Assembly: GCF_002078875.1 (NCBI RefSeq)
Contig: NC_034410.1
Coordinates: forward strand, 42,847,571-42,911,570
Direction: 5' to 3'
DNA: 64,000 nt
DNA from: Numida meleagris
Taxonomy: Eukaryota > Chordata > Aves > Galliformes > Numididae
The first letter of the stretch is position 1, and the number at the start of each line of letters is the position of its first letter. The notes under the pieces were generated by a model. It had not been told where the DNA came from. It worked only from the letters and a program-made list of their open reading frames with translations, and searched no databases. The position numbers and the translations under genes are program-made. This document shows, piece after piece, positions 48,701-61,060 of the stretch.

Positions 48701-51700
48701 AGTAGATTTTGTTTTCAGTGTCCACAGTGAATGGCACACCATCCAGACACTCGTTGCAGACCACACATCGGAAGCAGCCTGGATGATATGATTTCCCCAG
48801 AGCCTGCAGGATCTGCAATAAACCAAGAGACAAGAAAGAAGCACGTGAACAGTCAATAAAGGTGAAATAACACACTCACAGCTTTGCATTAGATACTGCT
48901 GCATGTTCATCAGCAGTGCTATGTCTTTTTTTTTCCCTCTTCTGAAAAATGAGTTACCAGAAATAGAAAGGGCAGCTGGAATTAATACGGATTACCTCAA
49001 ACTGAATTACTAGCATGGGTAAGAAAGCAATTTATGGAGTCTCTGTCAAGATACTTAACATTACAATGGATAAAAGCGACAGGATTTAAAGGGAAGAAAA
49101 TAATTTCTGAAGCCGACAGGTAGAGAACACTTAGTATAATCACAAGGTAAGATGTACCAGGCCAAAAAGGAAACACATCCATATGTTCTCTCTGAGAGGC
49201 CGGAACAATTCCTATTGCTAAGTTTTCATATCGCCTTAGATTTCCAGGATCTTTGTACTCACTGGTCTGGCCTTCTAAATAACACAGACTACAAAAAACA
49301 TGTGACAAGGCAGCAGTTTCATCCTCAAGGTACATGGAACTCACTATACATGGTACATAGAATTGACTATAGGACAGACAGGCTAGGCAGAGCGTGGCTG
49401 ATGCCCCGCAGCAAGGGAGCAACGCAGAGCCTCTCCTTTCTGCACAGCATTATGAAAACTCTGCCCAGAGAAGCCTAGAAGGGGCTGAAAGAGCTGAAGG
49501 CACCATTTTCAACTTGCACTGAAAACAGGGAGAGCAAAGTCCTTGCACCACATGCAGCAGGGTGCCAGCTTCGCTTCCCGGCAAAAGCCAACAGAAGGCT
49601 TAGCGGATTTTCTTTCTGCTACCCATCTCACACTGGGCAGACCAGCAAATGACAACAGACAGTACCAGTTATCAAAATGTTTTGCAGTTGGTGCATTCTT
49701 CTAAAAAGCTGTGGGATTTTTTTACCTACAACAATTATCACTTACCATGTCCATGATCAAATGGCCACAAATGAAACACCTGTCAGCTGACTGCTGGAAG
49801 CCAGAGTACTGCAAGGACAAAAAAGAAGTGGCTTAACATTTCACAAGGCTAACAGAGCATAAGCAATAGCGTATTGAAGGGCGTTATTTGCTTGGCGTTT
49901 TCCTGTACTCCTTACACAAACTGAACTTTCCACTATTGTTTGGGGTTTTTTTGGTATATGAAGCTGTGGATAGAATATTCTATTAAGTCACTAGACATGC
50001 AGTGTTCAGAAGGAGTACAAGGTCCTGTAACTCTTCAAGTCCTACATTTATTTTAGCATATAAGCAAAGACTATAAATGCAGATCCAAGTAAGTCACTTA
50101 CTCGTAAGACTTAATTCTTTATTTGCTCATGGGAATCTACAAACCAGGAGCTTAACTGTGCTTATCACGTGCTCATATCACAACATTTGCCAAATTCTAC
50201 CTTTGGTTACACCTTTCTAGGTCTACTAAAGCTAAAGGTAAGGAACTGACTGTCATGCACCCAACAAACACCTTATGCACAACGTGTTATCTGTCTAAGG
50301 TTTCAGTCCTATCTATCTGAATGGTAAAAATGCAAACTGGAAAAATGGAATACTTTAGATGCTCTTAACCAATGTTTCCATTTTCAGTCTGTGCAGAATA
50401 CACTGGTGAGAGCAAAGAAGACCGATTTACTTCTCTCTGACAGAAATCACTGCACTTCTCCGAGGGCTTGGGGGTGGGAAGGGGGCTATGGCTTTTTGTA
50501 TTTTCTGTAGCATCGCTGTACTGATGCTTATCTATACCAGCCAAGGACTGGACCATGGAGTTGCTTCGTACTTAGATACATTCACACAAAGCCATTGAGG
50601 GTAATGGAAAGATATCCATCAGGATGCCCAAGCAGAAGTCATTCGCTGGAAAAGGAAATTCCCTTATTCACTCTTCTGTGGCCCTTCATCTTGCTCCTAT
50701 CTCCAAGGAACGGTAACAAAGGCCACTACTTTTGAAGAAGCCATCCCAAGAAGCTACAGCTTTGCTATGGGTTCTGCACTGTGACACTATGGCCTCCCAC
50801 TCAGCTACTTGCAGTGTCACGTGTGGGCAGCCACCACGTTTCAGAGCTGGCCAACTTGCTCAGCCTGGTTTTTGGTTGAGCAGGGGAGAAGGGCCAGGCT
50901 GTACAGGAGCTGTGCGAAATGCAGGCAGAGCCACCAAGGAGAAAGGCTGTGCGTCTCCCGTGGAGGCTGAGACATGGTGGGAGCACGAGGGTCAGCTGTG
51001 TGCTTACCAGGAAATCTTCCTCACAGAACACCTTCCCGTTGACGAAATAAAAGGCTTTTCCTCTCAGCTTCCGACCTAAGGAAAAAGAAACACAAGCAGA
51101 AGGGAAAGGTCAGTAGAGAGCAAGGAGAAAATGTGAGCAAAAATTGGGTGCTGAGAAGTGATAACTGAGAAGTGACTCGCAGCAAGGACATCAGAGCATA
51201 GGAACCCCACAGCTCGGACACAGCCCCCACCTCCAGAACGTCCTAACAGAGACAAGACAATGGTATTCCAAGAAGGGACTCTACACGTGGGGAAGATATA
51301 TATTTACTACAGTTTTGGGTTTATGCTTTGCATCTGCATTCTGTTTTCAGTTCCACATAGCTATGGTAATACGGCTCCCACTGCTACTCCTAAATGGGGG
51401 CCTTGGCTGGCTTGGTCTACAGACGTGGAAGACACAAGGTCTGGACTCACCTCTGGGTGCTTTAGGACTGTGTGGCAACCTTTGACCAATAATCACGCTG
51501 CCTGCTGAATATTAAGAAAAGGGAGAAGCCAAGCGGAATTCCTTCACTAAATTAAAACCTTTGCCATCTGCTGTCTACACCAGAGGGCACTCTCTGACCA
51601 GGAAACGACTCACGATGTTACGCGAGAAACCCAGGCTCCAAAGCAGCCCCAACGTTTTGGCAGCGAGCATGGAAATGTTTAACTCCGACCTTAAATTCTG

Positions 51701-54700
51701 TGATAGCGTGGGCTCCGGTGATCTTCCCAAGTGTATTCCCAACTGTACGCAACATCTCTCCTTAAAGACAAGCTGGCAGTGCTGAGGGAAAGCACGCATG
51801 GAGCTGCAGGATGAGGGCGTTTCTTTGGGCAGCAGCCCCCACCGGTGTGTGAGCAGTACTCATCCTGCAAAGCAGCTGAGGCCATTCCTCTATGGTGACA
51901 AAAGAAGCATTTACCGGGCTTTCTGCACCCGGTGTATTTTTAACCTGGTGACATTCAAAGGTCCAGACTGACAGCGACAGGCCTTTGGGGAAGCCACGGC
52001 AGCCAGCACTGTGCAGTCCTACGATCAACAGAAGCCACAGTCCTTTGATACACCTAGGAACGCTAGGGCATGATTTATCTTTATCGGGAGCAATTGCTCT
52101 AATACGTGTCCTAAATGGCCAGCTCCTGACTGCATTTCACTTTCACTTCCTCCTGAACTTAGTGAATCTCTCATTGGAAGAAATCAGACACTTATAATTC
52201 TTCAGGATTTCAACTCTCTCACTTGCTCCTTTCCCCAGCAGGAAGTCTGAGCTGCGTGCCTTTAGGTTCTGTTCCCCCCTGACCTGACCAACCTAGCTGT
52301 GGGGCCTCCAGCATGGTCTCAAGGTTACTTCAGCACTGATTTCAGAACACCGCAAGCTTAGTCACCATTGCTTTCATGCTAAAACGAACACGCTTGGCTT
52401 AGCAGCTGACCACGGGATACCACTGGGCTGCACTGCCAGGATGCCAGTGCTTTTGACCATCATTTTCTCAGATGACAGCTTCTGAAGGTGCACAGAGAGA
52501 GCTTTACCAGGGACTTGCAATGACTCAGGGAGGACACTGGGCAATCATTCATTTGCTTGCTGGGGAGCTGGATCATACTTTCTCTTTTGAAGTTGCTTTT
52601 CCATAATTTATTAGAACAACGAGGCTCACAAACCCATGTTCAGAAACGAGATCACTCTCAATGCATGTAATGATACAAGGCTGTGTTCGGACCCCAGGGC
52701 CCCCCATGGCCAGGGAGGCAGCAAGGACCTTACTTATCTCTTATCTGAGCATGGAGGAGGTCCTCTGGCATCTACACAGCAGGTGGGCAAGTCTCAATGC
52801 AGGCCAGCAACTGCTCTTAGGACCCTTCCACGCTGCCAGCCCTCGGCCTTCATCATTACAAAACCAGTCCTTCTTGCAGTGCCACAGCTGTAAGATTTGG
52901 ACAATACCAAGGGCAGGTGAATAGGATTTCAGTTTCTGGATCTGCCCGGTGACAAGTGATGTCCCCCAGGGGTTTGTCTTGAGACCAGAACTCTTTAGCA
53001 TCTTTATCAATGACACACACAGTGGAATCAAGTGCACCCTCTGCAAGTTTGCTGATGACACTAAGCCGAGTGGTGCAGTTGATATGGTATAAGGAAGGGA
53101 TGCCATCCAGAGGGACATAAACAAGATCAAAAGATGGGCCCATGTGGACCTAATGAGGTTCAACAAGGCCAAGAGAGAGGCCAAGTGCACTTGGGTCAAG
53201 CCAATCCCAGATATGTATACAGACTGGGAGAAGAACTCACTGAAAGCAGCCCTGCTGAGGACGACTTAGGAGTCCTGGTAGATGAAAAACTTAACATGAG
53301 CCAGCAGTGTGTGTATATGGCCCAGGCGGCCAAGTGTATCCTGGGCTGTGTCAAAAGAGGGGTGGCCAGAAGGACAAGGGAGGTGATTGTCTCTCTCCAC
53401 TCTGCCCTTGTGAAGACACATCTGGAGTACTGCATCCAAGTCTGGGGCTCCAGCACAAGAAAGATGTGGAGCTTTTGGAGGGGTCCAGAGGAGGGCCACA
53501 AAGATGATCAGAGGGCTGGAGCACCTCTCCTGCGAAGACAGGCTGAGGAAGCTGGGCTCTTTCAGTCTGGAGAAGGCTGAGGGCAGACCTCATTGTGGTC
53601 TTCCACAATTAAAATGGAGCTTATAAACAGAAGGGAAATCAGCTTTTTGCACAGGGAGATAGTGATGGGACAAAGGGGAACAAAACAAAAAGAGTGGAGA
53701 TTTAAATCAGGTGTCAGGGGGAAGTTTTTCACTGAGAGGGTGGTGAGGTGCTGGAATAGTCAGCCCAGAGAAGCTGTGGATGCTCCATCCCTGGAGGTGT
53801 TCAAGGCCAGGTTGGATGGAGCCCTGAGCAATATGATGCAGTGCCTTATTTAGTGGTTGGCAACCCTGCCTGCAGCAGGAGGGTTGGGTGGTTTTTCAAG
53901 TCCTTTCCAATCCTAGCCCATCTATGATTCTATGATTCAGAGCACAGAAGACCCACCAGTCCCCAGCCAGCACATGTTTTTGTGGAGCTTTCTGTGGATG
54001 CTGACTTTGCCACCACGCCGTACAGCTCCTGCTGTGCACAGCACACTAGGCAGAGCACAAGAGCTCTCCTTCATTCCTGGTATCTGTTCCACTTCTGCTG
54101 GCTGCCATCAGAGCTGGATGTGGCAGTGAATGTGACACAATGTCTGCTCTGAGACTGGGGCTGCATGAAAGGGTCACTTAGAGGCCAGCACATAGCCCAG
54201 TTCAGCTGTGACCAGCAGGCAGGTGACCCACTTCAGATCAAAGTCTTTATGAACGTGCGGGCAGAAGGACAGGAGAAACTGTGGCGAGAGAGCAGCCCCA
54301 TTACCAGTCTCTCTCTCTTGACTGCATCAGCTGGACTGTAAAACTGCAAAACACCCTCTGCACTCTCCCCAGCATTTCAAGCAGTAAAAACAAAACTCAG
54401 AGGAAAAAAAATACCCAAGGCCTGAAAGCCAAAGGCATGCTTTGGAACATGTAGCAAAATGGTCAGCTGCCCCTAACAGCAAAGCAACCACAGGTGAAGG
54501 CAGAAATGGCTCTTCAAAGGGAAACACTGCAAAACCACAGCAGGCCACGTAACAGAGCAGCACCTCTCCTTTGCTAATGGCAAACCATTGTGAGAAGATA
54601 ATTGAATGCTTCTATTTAAAGAGAACCCCAGCATTATTCTCTGTGTCCTCCAGCACCAGCTTTGGACCCCATGCTCAGTCACCCTCTGCTCCAGGCACAG

Positions 54701-57700
54701 CTGCTGTGCCCCCCACAATGCACAGGCACTGGGCAGCAGGCAGTGCTCTCCTCCCTGCCCTGCACCAAAGGGCTGCCCCCAGAGTGCTCAAGCACATACA
54801 GGAAAGGGGAGGGCACCCTCTACCTCCCCACCAGCATCCTCTGTGAGATGCAGAGGTGATCGTCCCTCTGTACTCGGAACTGATGAGGCCACACCTTGAG
54901 TGCTGTGTTCAGTTTTGGGCCCCTCATTGCAAGAAGGACACTGAGGGCCTTCAGAGGTCCAGAGAAGGGCAGCGAAGCTGTGAAGGGTCTGAAGCAAAAG
55001 GGAACTGGGATCGTTCAGTCTGGAGAAGAGGAGGCTCAGGGGAGACCTGATCACTCTCTGCAACTGCCTAAAAGGAGGCTGTGGTGAGGTGGGGGTCGGC
55101 CTCTTCTCCGAGGTAACAGAGATAAGGAACGGCCTCAAGTTGTACCAGGGGAGGTTCAGGTTGGATATGTGGAGACATTTCTTCTCAGGAAGAGCAGTGA
55201 GGCACTGGCACAGGCTGCCCAGCGAGGTGGTGAAGTCACCATACCTGGAGGTGTTCAAGAACTGTGTGGATGTGGCACAGTTACAGTTAGCAGGCATGGT
55301 AGGGATAGGCTGATGGTTGGACTAGGTGATCTTAGTGTCTTTTCCAGCCTCAATGACTCTATGATTCTATGCAGCCAGGTAGGAGGCGCTCAGGGAGAAG
55401 CTGAAGCCATGACTGGACCAGGTTTCAAGTGGGAACCTCATGTCCTCCCCTACGTACTACTCTTGTTCCCAGCATCACAAGCAGTCACAGCAGCAACCTC
55501 TACAGAGTGGCAGAATTAAATGCACTGCTTCACACTCTGACCCTAGAAGTAGCTTTGCATCAAAGCTAAACAAGAGAACAATTTTTCAAAGTACAGAAAG
55601 CCACAGTGCAACCTGAGAGAGCACCTAGCAAGTTATCCATAGATACTGCTTAAAACATTATGAGGAACCTCCTATAATCCTAGAATCGTAGCAACCCAGG
55701 TGGGAAGGGACCTCAAAACATCATCAGGTCCAAGCTTCCACGGGCAAGGGGAGTCTGGAGGAGATCATCTAGTGCTCTGTCCCACTGCACCTAAATCCTT
55801 GCAGCACGGCACAACCAATCTTAAGCCTGTTAACAAAAAGCAGTGTTTTTAAGACATCTGCTGGGGACCCCAGGGCTGTGCTGAGCCCCCAAAGCAGCGC
55901 TGCCCTATGATCTGGCCAGAGGAGAAACACGTAGCACTGCCCTGCCGTGGCAGCTGCCCTGGATTTTCTCCTGCACAGCGAGCGTGGCTGCCGCACCACG
56001 GGGGTTCTCACCAGCAAGCTGAGAGCCCGAAGATAGAAAGTCAGTAGGAACAAAGCAGCATTCAGACTGGAGCGGAAACACGCGCTGATGCTGCTCCATC
56101 TCCCAACAGCCTGTACAGCCTGGCATGTCTGAATCTCTTCTGAGATTGCTCTTGCTAAAAAAATGCATCATTTCCTGCACGGCCTATCACACGATAATTT
56201 TATTAAAGGGATGCTGAGGGAGGATTCCTGGCAACACCTAATGCTCCCCGCTTTGAAGGCCCACACACTTCTCATGTGTGCCGATCAGCGCAGTGCTTAA
56301 ACTGCCGCAATACCTTACTACCTTGTTTAGTAAATGATCCTTGATACCTCTAAACACAGCTATATTGTGAAATGTAGTGAGAGACAGCCAGCTGGTGTTA
56401 TTTCAAACTCTGCCGTCGTTATAGTAGCCCGTTACCCTTACACAGACATCAGCGGAGATCTGAGCTTTAAGAAAAGCCATGCAGACACATCAAAGGTCGA
56501 ACCCTGTAATCTGGCAACGTGCAGATCTCCACCTCTCTGCAACAAGGGGACAAAACATGGTTCTGCTGTAGGTTCTTCTGCTGCAGTTGAATGTCAAACC
56601 CTCGCTCGGACCACCTTGCAATCAAGTTCTTTCTTTCTGACTTCCGTGCTCGCCTACTGATTTCCTTCGTAGTCATCTCTGACACTTCCCTTGCACTTTT
56701 TTAGCTTTCAGATTTCCTCTGAGGACCCAGCGGCGTGAGCACAAGAACCACGTGCTCCCAAGTGCACAGGGAACAGGGCTGGAGCCGTCGGAACAGAGCC
56801 TGCCTGAGTCCTAGAGAGAAGTGCTAAAGCAACACGACGAGTTAAATGACGTTTATAAGGGCTCCTTCCCAGCTAAATAATAAATACCAACACCTGGAAA
56901 TACCTGTGTTCTTTGGTGTTCTGAGTGAGCGGTTACACAGAATCTTGAAAGGTTAATGTGTAACAAAATGATCGATAAGTAAAGCTGTTTGTCCAACAAA
57001 CCCAAAGAAATGCAAGATGCAAGCAGACGCCTCAAACCTGCAGGAAACGGCTGTGTGATTTCCGAGGACGTTTTTTGAATCTACTTTCACAGCCTTCACG
57101 TAAGGCAGATATTATGTACTACCAGAGCGGCAGAGAGACCACATTTTTTCCCCTCTCCCCTTCCACAGAAAGCTGCCCTGTTTGTGTGCCTACCCTGTAA
57201 CAAACAAGAAGATAAATGAGACTTTGATGCCAAAGTAATCATTCTAAATCTGTTGTTTTGACCTCTAAGCCAAATTTTCTGCATTACATGCCAGTGGCTC
57301 AGATAATACAGTCCATTTTTTTCCTGACAGCTGAACCCTGTAGCATATGTATAGCTCTGCTCTACCATGTATTGCTCTCTTCTACCATTTATCTCCAAAC
57401 GTACATATATTAGGAAATGGAGAGTGCCAGAAATTTGGCACCAGGAGGCATCGGTGCACCCACCCCTTCAGAGCCACTCAGCTTTCTGTGTCTGGGAAAC
57501 CAAGGCACCATCTGGACGCAAACCCAGCTATGAACAAAATTAGAAATCCTTGCTAAAATGAAAACAGCAAGACGGCAGATATAAATATCTGGAGGACAAT
57601 ATGCTTTACCTTAATAGGTAATTTGGTGTATTTTATTTACTGGAGGGGAGACGTTCAGTGTTCCACCAGAGCACAGATTTTAGGATTGAAATCATGAGCA

Positions 57701-60700
57701 ACCTTCACTTCTCAAAGGCAGCCTGCACTGGATGCTGTCCAAGACGAACTCCACTTGACCCTCAGAGCACAGCCTAACTACTTACTTTTCAGATAGAAAG
57801 CAGAGTTTCCACATGTGCTGCTCAGGACATGCATTGCAGCCAGGCAGGCGACACTGTCCAGACAAATGTGTGTTTTTCTGGCAGTTAGAAAAATCTCATC
57901 ACATTTACCACAGCAGCGTCACGGTGCAGAGCACTAAAGGCACTTCATCCACGATGAAAACCATTTCAATTTGTGCAGGGGGGGCTTGTTTCATAACCAC
58001 AGGGCAGGTCGGCGTGCCACCGCAGCCATCAGCAGAGCAGCTGCAGTCCAGTTCAGCCTGGCTATGCCTTCACCAACGTGGCAGGCTGGGTGGCAAGGCC
58101 TGCTGGCAGGAGGGGACATGCAGACGGGCCCACGGCTCCCCAGCACCTTGAGGGAGGCTCTAGGGCACAGAGCTCAGGCAGGGGCAGGGCAGCAGTGCTC
58201 TGGTTTGTACTCACATAAGTCCCAGTAAAGTCGCAGCACCCTAGTCACTGGGAACCCTGCTTTGAGATGTCACTGGGGGCAGAAACAGGCTGGCATCAAG
58301 GCTGAGGCACAGCGATAGCATTCATTGGTAGCGATGCGCAGCCTGCTCCCTTCTAACATGGCAGATAGAATAGATGTTTTAGCAGGGTCCGTTGTGACAG
58401 GACAAGGGGAAACAGTTTCAAACTAAAAGAGGGGAGATTTAGACTGGATATAAGGAAGAAGTTTTTTACAATAAAGGTGGTGAGGCACTGGCACAGGTTG
58501 CCCAGAGAGGTGGTGGGTGCCCCATCCCTGGAGACATTCAAGGTCAGACTGGACCAGGCTCTGAGCAATGTGATGTAGCTGTAGGTGTCCCTGTTCACTG
58601 CAGGGGAGTTGGACTAGATGACCTCTAAGGGTCCCTTCCAACTCAACTAATTCTATGACCCCATGGCTGGGAAGGACTCACAGGAGATGCTAGCGGGCTG
58701 ACCCAAATGCCAAGCGCACAGCAGCACGAGCACTGCAGCACGACAGTGAGCGCAAAGGCCGGAAAGAGGGGAGCAGCGCTTTCAGAAACGTGCAGCATTT
58801 GAAGTACATTTCCTTTTCTCTTTTACCAACAAATCGCCTGGGAGCAGGGAGGGAAGGGGAGAAGTCATTTCCTTGATCTGCACAGTATGGCCTTTTTGCT
58901 ATTGTGTGCCTGCCAGTGGCTGGACTGGGAAGGGAAGAAGCAAACACATCCCCGAAGGCAAAACGCTCAACCTGGAGAGCGGACACTCAGCAGATTTCTG
59001 GCAATCTGCAGCTCTCTGGATTTTGGCCATTAGTTAAGAAGCGCTTTTTACCACAGCATTCACAGGAGAAAAATATTTCTGTGCATCCCATGCAGCAGAC
59101 AACAGCCGCTGCCTGAAAGCACATGGAAAATGGCAGACCTTGAGCACAGGTCAAATGGCAGACTTGTTCTCTCATAGGCATACACAATATTTTCTATTCA
59201 GAGAAACACTGTTATTACTCCTCCCAACCTTTTTTTTTTTTCTTTTCCCTCTGGCATCCTCCTATTTGAAAGCCCCAGCGCTGCTCCATAGAGATCACAG
59301 AATATCCCAAATTGGAAGGGACCCATAAGGACTGCAGAGACCAACTGCTGGCTCCACACAGGACCACCCAAAAATCAGACCACAGATGTTTCAGACCAGA
59401 GATGCTTCAGTTATTCCTGGATAAGCGGGACACTTAGCTCTGCGCTGCTCAACTCAGCTTCTTTCCATCTTTCTGGCCTTACCTGAAGCACAAACCATTT
59501 CATCTTGCACTGGAAAGCTCTGGAGAGGGTTGCCTTTCAGAACAAGCAGCAAACAGCTATTTTTTCAGCTCTCACTAACATACCTTGTTAGATACGGGAG
59601 AAAGCTATTTCTTAACCAAACATACAGAAACAGAAGTGACCACTAATACCTTTGCAACCGCCCGTACCTCTCTAGCGCTCGAGACAATAAAAGGAGGACG
59701 CAGAGCGTTTATTTCTAAAGCACCAGTTGCACAGCTGTAACTTTAGAAATTTAAGACAGGTGGAAGCTGCTGCTGGGTTATTTGTCACAGGAGCTCTGTG
59801 AGGAAGGGCAGCTCGGAGGCTGTTGGGACACAACGGAGAAAGGTCCCTGAAGCTGCAGCCGGGGATTCTTTCCGCAGATTTCAAGTCAGCTCATAAGAAA
59901 GGACAAAGGGGTGAGCTGCTGCTGCTGCTGAGCCTTTAGGGAAACTGCCATCCTGTGCTAATACCCCTTTTCTTTTCAGTTTTCCTGCCTTCAGCCAGAT
60001 GACAGCGAAGCACAGCGCTGACAGCATAGGTGAGGCAGGGCAGTTGGTGCCAGACAGCTGGGAAACGAGCTGCAGTTCAAGGTTCAGCTACTATTAGAGA
60101 GCACACACATCTTTCTATATTTATTCCTGCTTTACAACTCCAAATAAAACACCAGGCCTTCCAGTCTTGATGAGTTTACACTTCTAAATACAACACAGGA
60201 GAAAAAAACCACAAAAGCTCATCTTGGGAAACCAAACTGATACATACATGAGCACCAGATGGATTATTATTATTTTTACTGCTGCCACATATACAGCTAC
60301 ATTTCTAAAAATACGCTACTAGCTCTAGGGTGAAACACAACAAAACTCAAAACAACCATCTTACAAACACAGACAGTATTTGAAATAAGAGGCCTGGTTT
60401 CTCAGCCATGCCTCTCCATGGCAAAACTCCTTTTTTTTTTTTTAAAAATGTGTTTTTGGCAGCAGGGGATGACCAGCTAACAGCAAACTGGGCTGCCCAC
60501 CATGCAAAGGTGAATATCGATGTGCAGAGAGCATCCTGCCAGCAGCAGGCTGCGAGCTGTCTAACGTGGTGGCACAAAGGCTGTAAGGTCAGCCTGGACA
60601 CCAAAAAACCCCACCTCCTAGTTAGGGCATGCTTACTGCCACTTTGAAACAAAGCACTCATATAAATAAGAAAATGTGGCTACAGTTGAGAGACAAAGGA

Positions 60701-61060
60701 ATGAAAATAACCTCCCCACACACCAAAAAGCAGAAGACAGGCACAATTCAAAATATCTTTCCTAAATGCCTTGCAAGTATCTATTCAAAAACAAACAGCG
60801 AGTACTGCCACAAAGGCACACAGCTGCAGCAGCCTCCAGCTGGCAGACAAATGAATAACCGCATCCTTCTGCTTTCCCCCTTACACCAGAAAAACATTCT
60901 CTAGAGGAACCCGCTCCAGGGCTGTGCTCGAGCGGCAGCACCAGGCAGGGTTACTTACTGCAGGCTCCGCAGGTGAAGCAGCCGTCGTGGTAGAGGTTGC
61001 CCATGGCCTGGCAGGCCTGGTTGGCTCCATACACCCCTTTGCTGCACTTCACGCAGGTTC
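45756..61060 (-). CDS. LIMD1: LIMD1, LIM domain-containing protein 1, 3' seven exons
   Basis: Coding exons in transcript order: 61060-60959, 51075-51008, 49808-49746, 48812-48682, 47569-47518, 46838-46770 and 45893-45756 (TAG at 45758-45756). They keep frame and encode the last 206 complete residues. These form three LIM zinc-binding domains: LIM1 from [20 protein letters not shown] through CEEDFL, LIM2 from [20 protein letters not shown] through CVRDYHK, and LIM3 from [12 protein letters not shown] through CHSCHLK, with Cys/His ligands in place. The end ...PAAVYQHRY resembles LIMD1 rather than AJUBA or WTIP, as does the position next to SACM1L. The large first coding exon, with the proline-rich N-terminal half, lies beyond 64000. 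In mammals LIMD1 is an adaptor in Hippo (LATS) signalling, miRNA silencing and the PHD-VHL oxygen response. Confidence 0.94.
45894..51007 (-). other. LIMD1: LIMD1 introns between LIM-domain exons
   Basis: The five introns (45894-46769, 46839-47517, 47570-48681, 48813-49745, 49809-51007) are GT-AG. I recognised no transposable element, RNA gene or further exon in them. The frames they contain do not match known proteins. Confidence 0.6.
52943..53938 (+). mobile_element. CR1 LINE, about 1 kb, decayed
   Basis: CR1 blocks occur in order: GTGATGTCCCCCAGGGGTTT, TTTGCTGATGACACTAAGCC (the FADD RT core), AACTTAACATGAGCCAGCAG, TGGAGTACTGCATCCAAGTC, ATCCCTGGAGGTGTTCAAGG, and the 3' tail ATGATTCTATGATT ending at 53937. 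The longest open frame in it (53134-53580) is a fragment of decayed CR1 sequence, not a host gene. It is antisense to LIMD1. Confidence 0.95.
54848..55372 (+). mobile_element. CR1 LINE 3' end, about 0.5 kb
   Basis: It starts at GTGATCGTCCCTCTGTACTC and continues through CAGTTTTGGGCCCCTCATTG, GAAGAGGAGGCTCAGGGGAG and GGAGGTGTTCAAGAACTGTG to TGACTCTATGATTCTATG. It is 5'-truncated, fairly well preserved and antisense to LIMD1. Confidence 0.95.
55676..55765 (-). mobile_element. CR1 LINE 3' fragment
   Basis: AATCCTAGAATCGTAGCAAC followed by CCAGGTGGGAAGGGACCTC is a CR1 3' end in reverse complement. It lies 300 bp from the end of the opposite-strand copy, so the two form an inverted pair. It is in sense with LIMD1. 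Confidence 0.85.
58380..58662 (+). mobile_element. CR1 LINE 3' end
   Basis: TGTGACAGGACAAGGGGAAA, TTTAGACTGGATATAAGGAA, GTTGCCCAGAGAGGTGGTGG and GGTCCCTTCCAACTCAACTA occur in the standard CR1 order, ending at TTCTATGACC. It is antisense to LIMD1. Confidence 0.95.
59296..59395 (-). mobile_element. CR1 LINE 3' fragment
   Basis: GATCACAGAATATCCCAAAT followed by TGGAAGGGACCCATAAGGA is a CR1 3' end in reverse complement, of a subfamily unlike the neighbouring copies. It is in sense with LIMD1. Confidence 0.85.

Larger units (their letters stand above)
51076..60958 (-). other. LIMD1: LIMD1 long intron inside LIM1
   Basis: This 9.9-kb GT-AG intron splits the LIM1 domain after its fourth cysteine region. 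It contains five CR1 copies or fragments, listed separately. The remaining sequence holds no recognised gene; its many short frames are unsupported. Confidence 0.7.

Noticed and set aside
53134..53580. 148-codon open frame on the + strand
   Set aside because: It lies wholly within a CR1 element and reads as decayed element sequence; it is not a host gene.
59928..59942. GCTGCTGCTGCTGCTG triplet run
   Set aside because: It has only about five units in non-coding intron sequence, with no sign of expansion or function.
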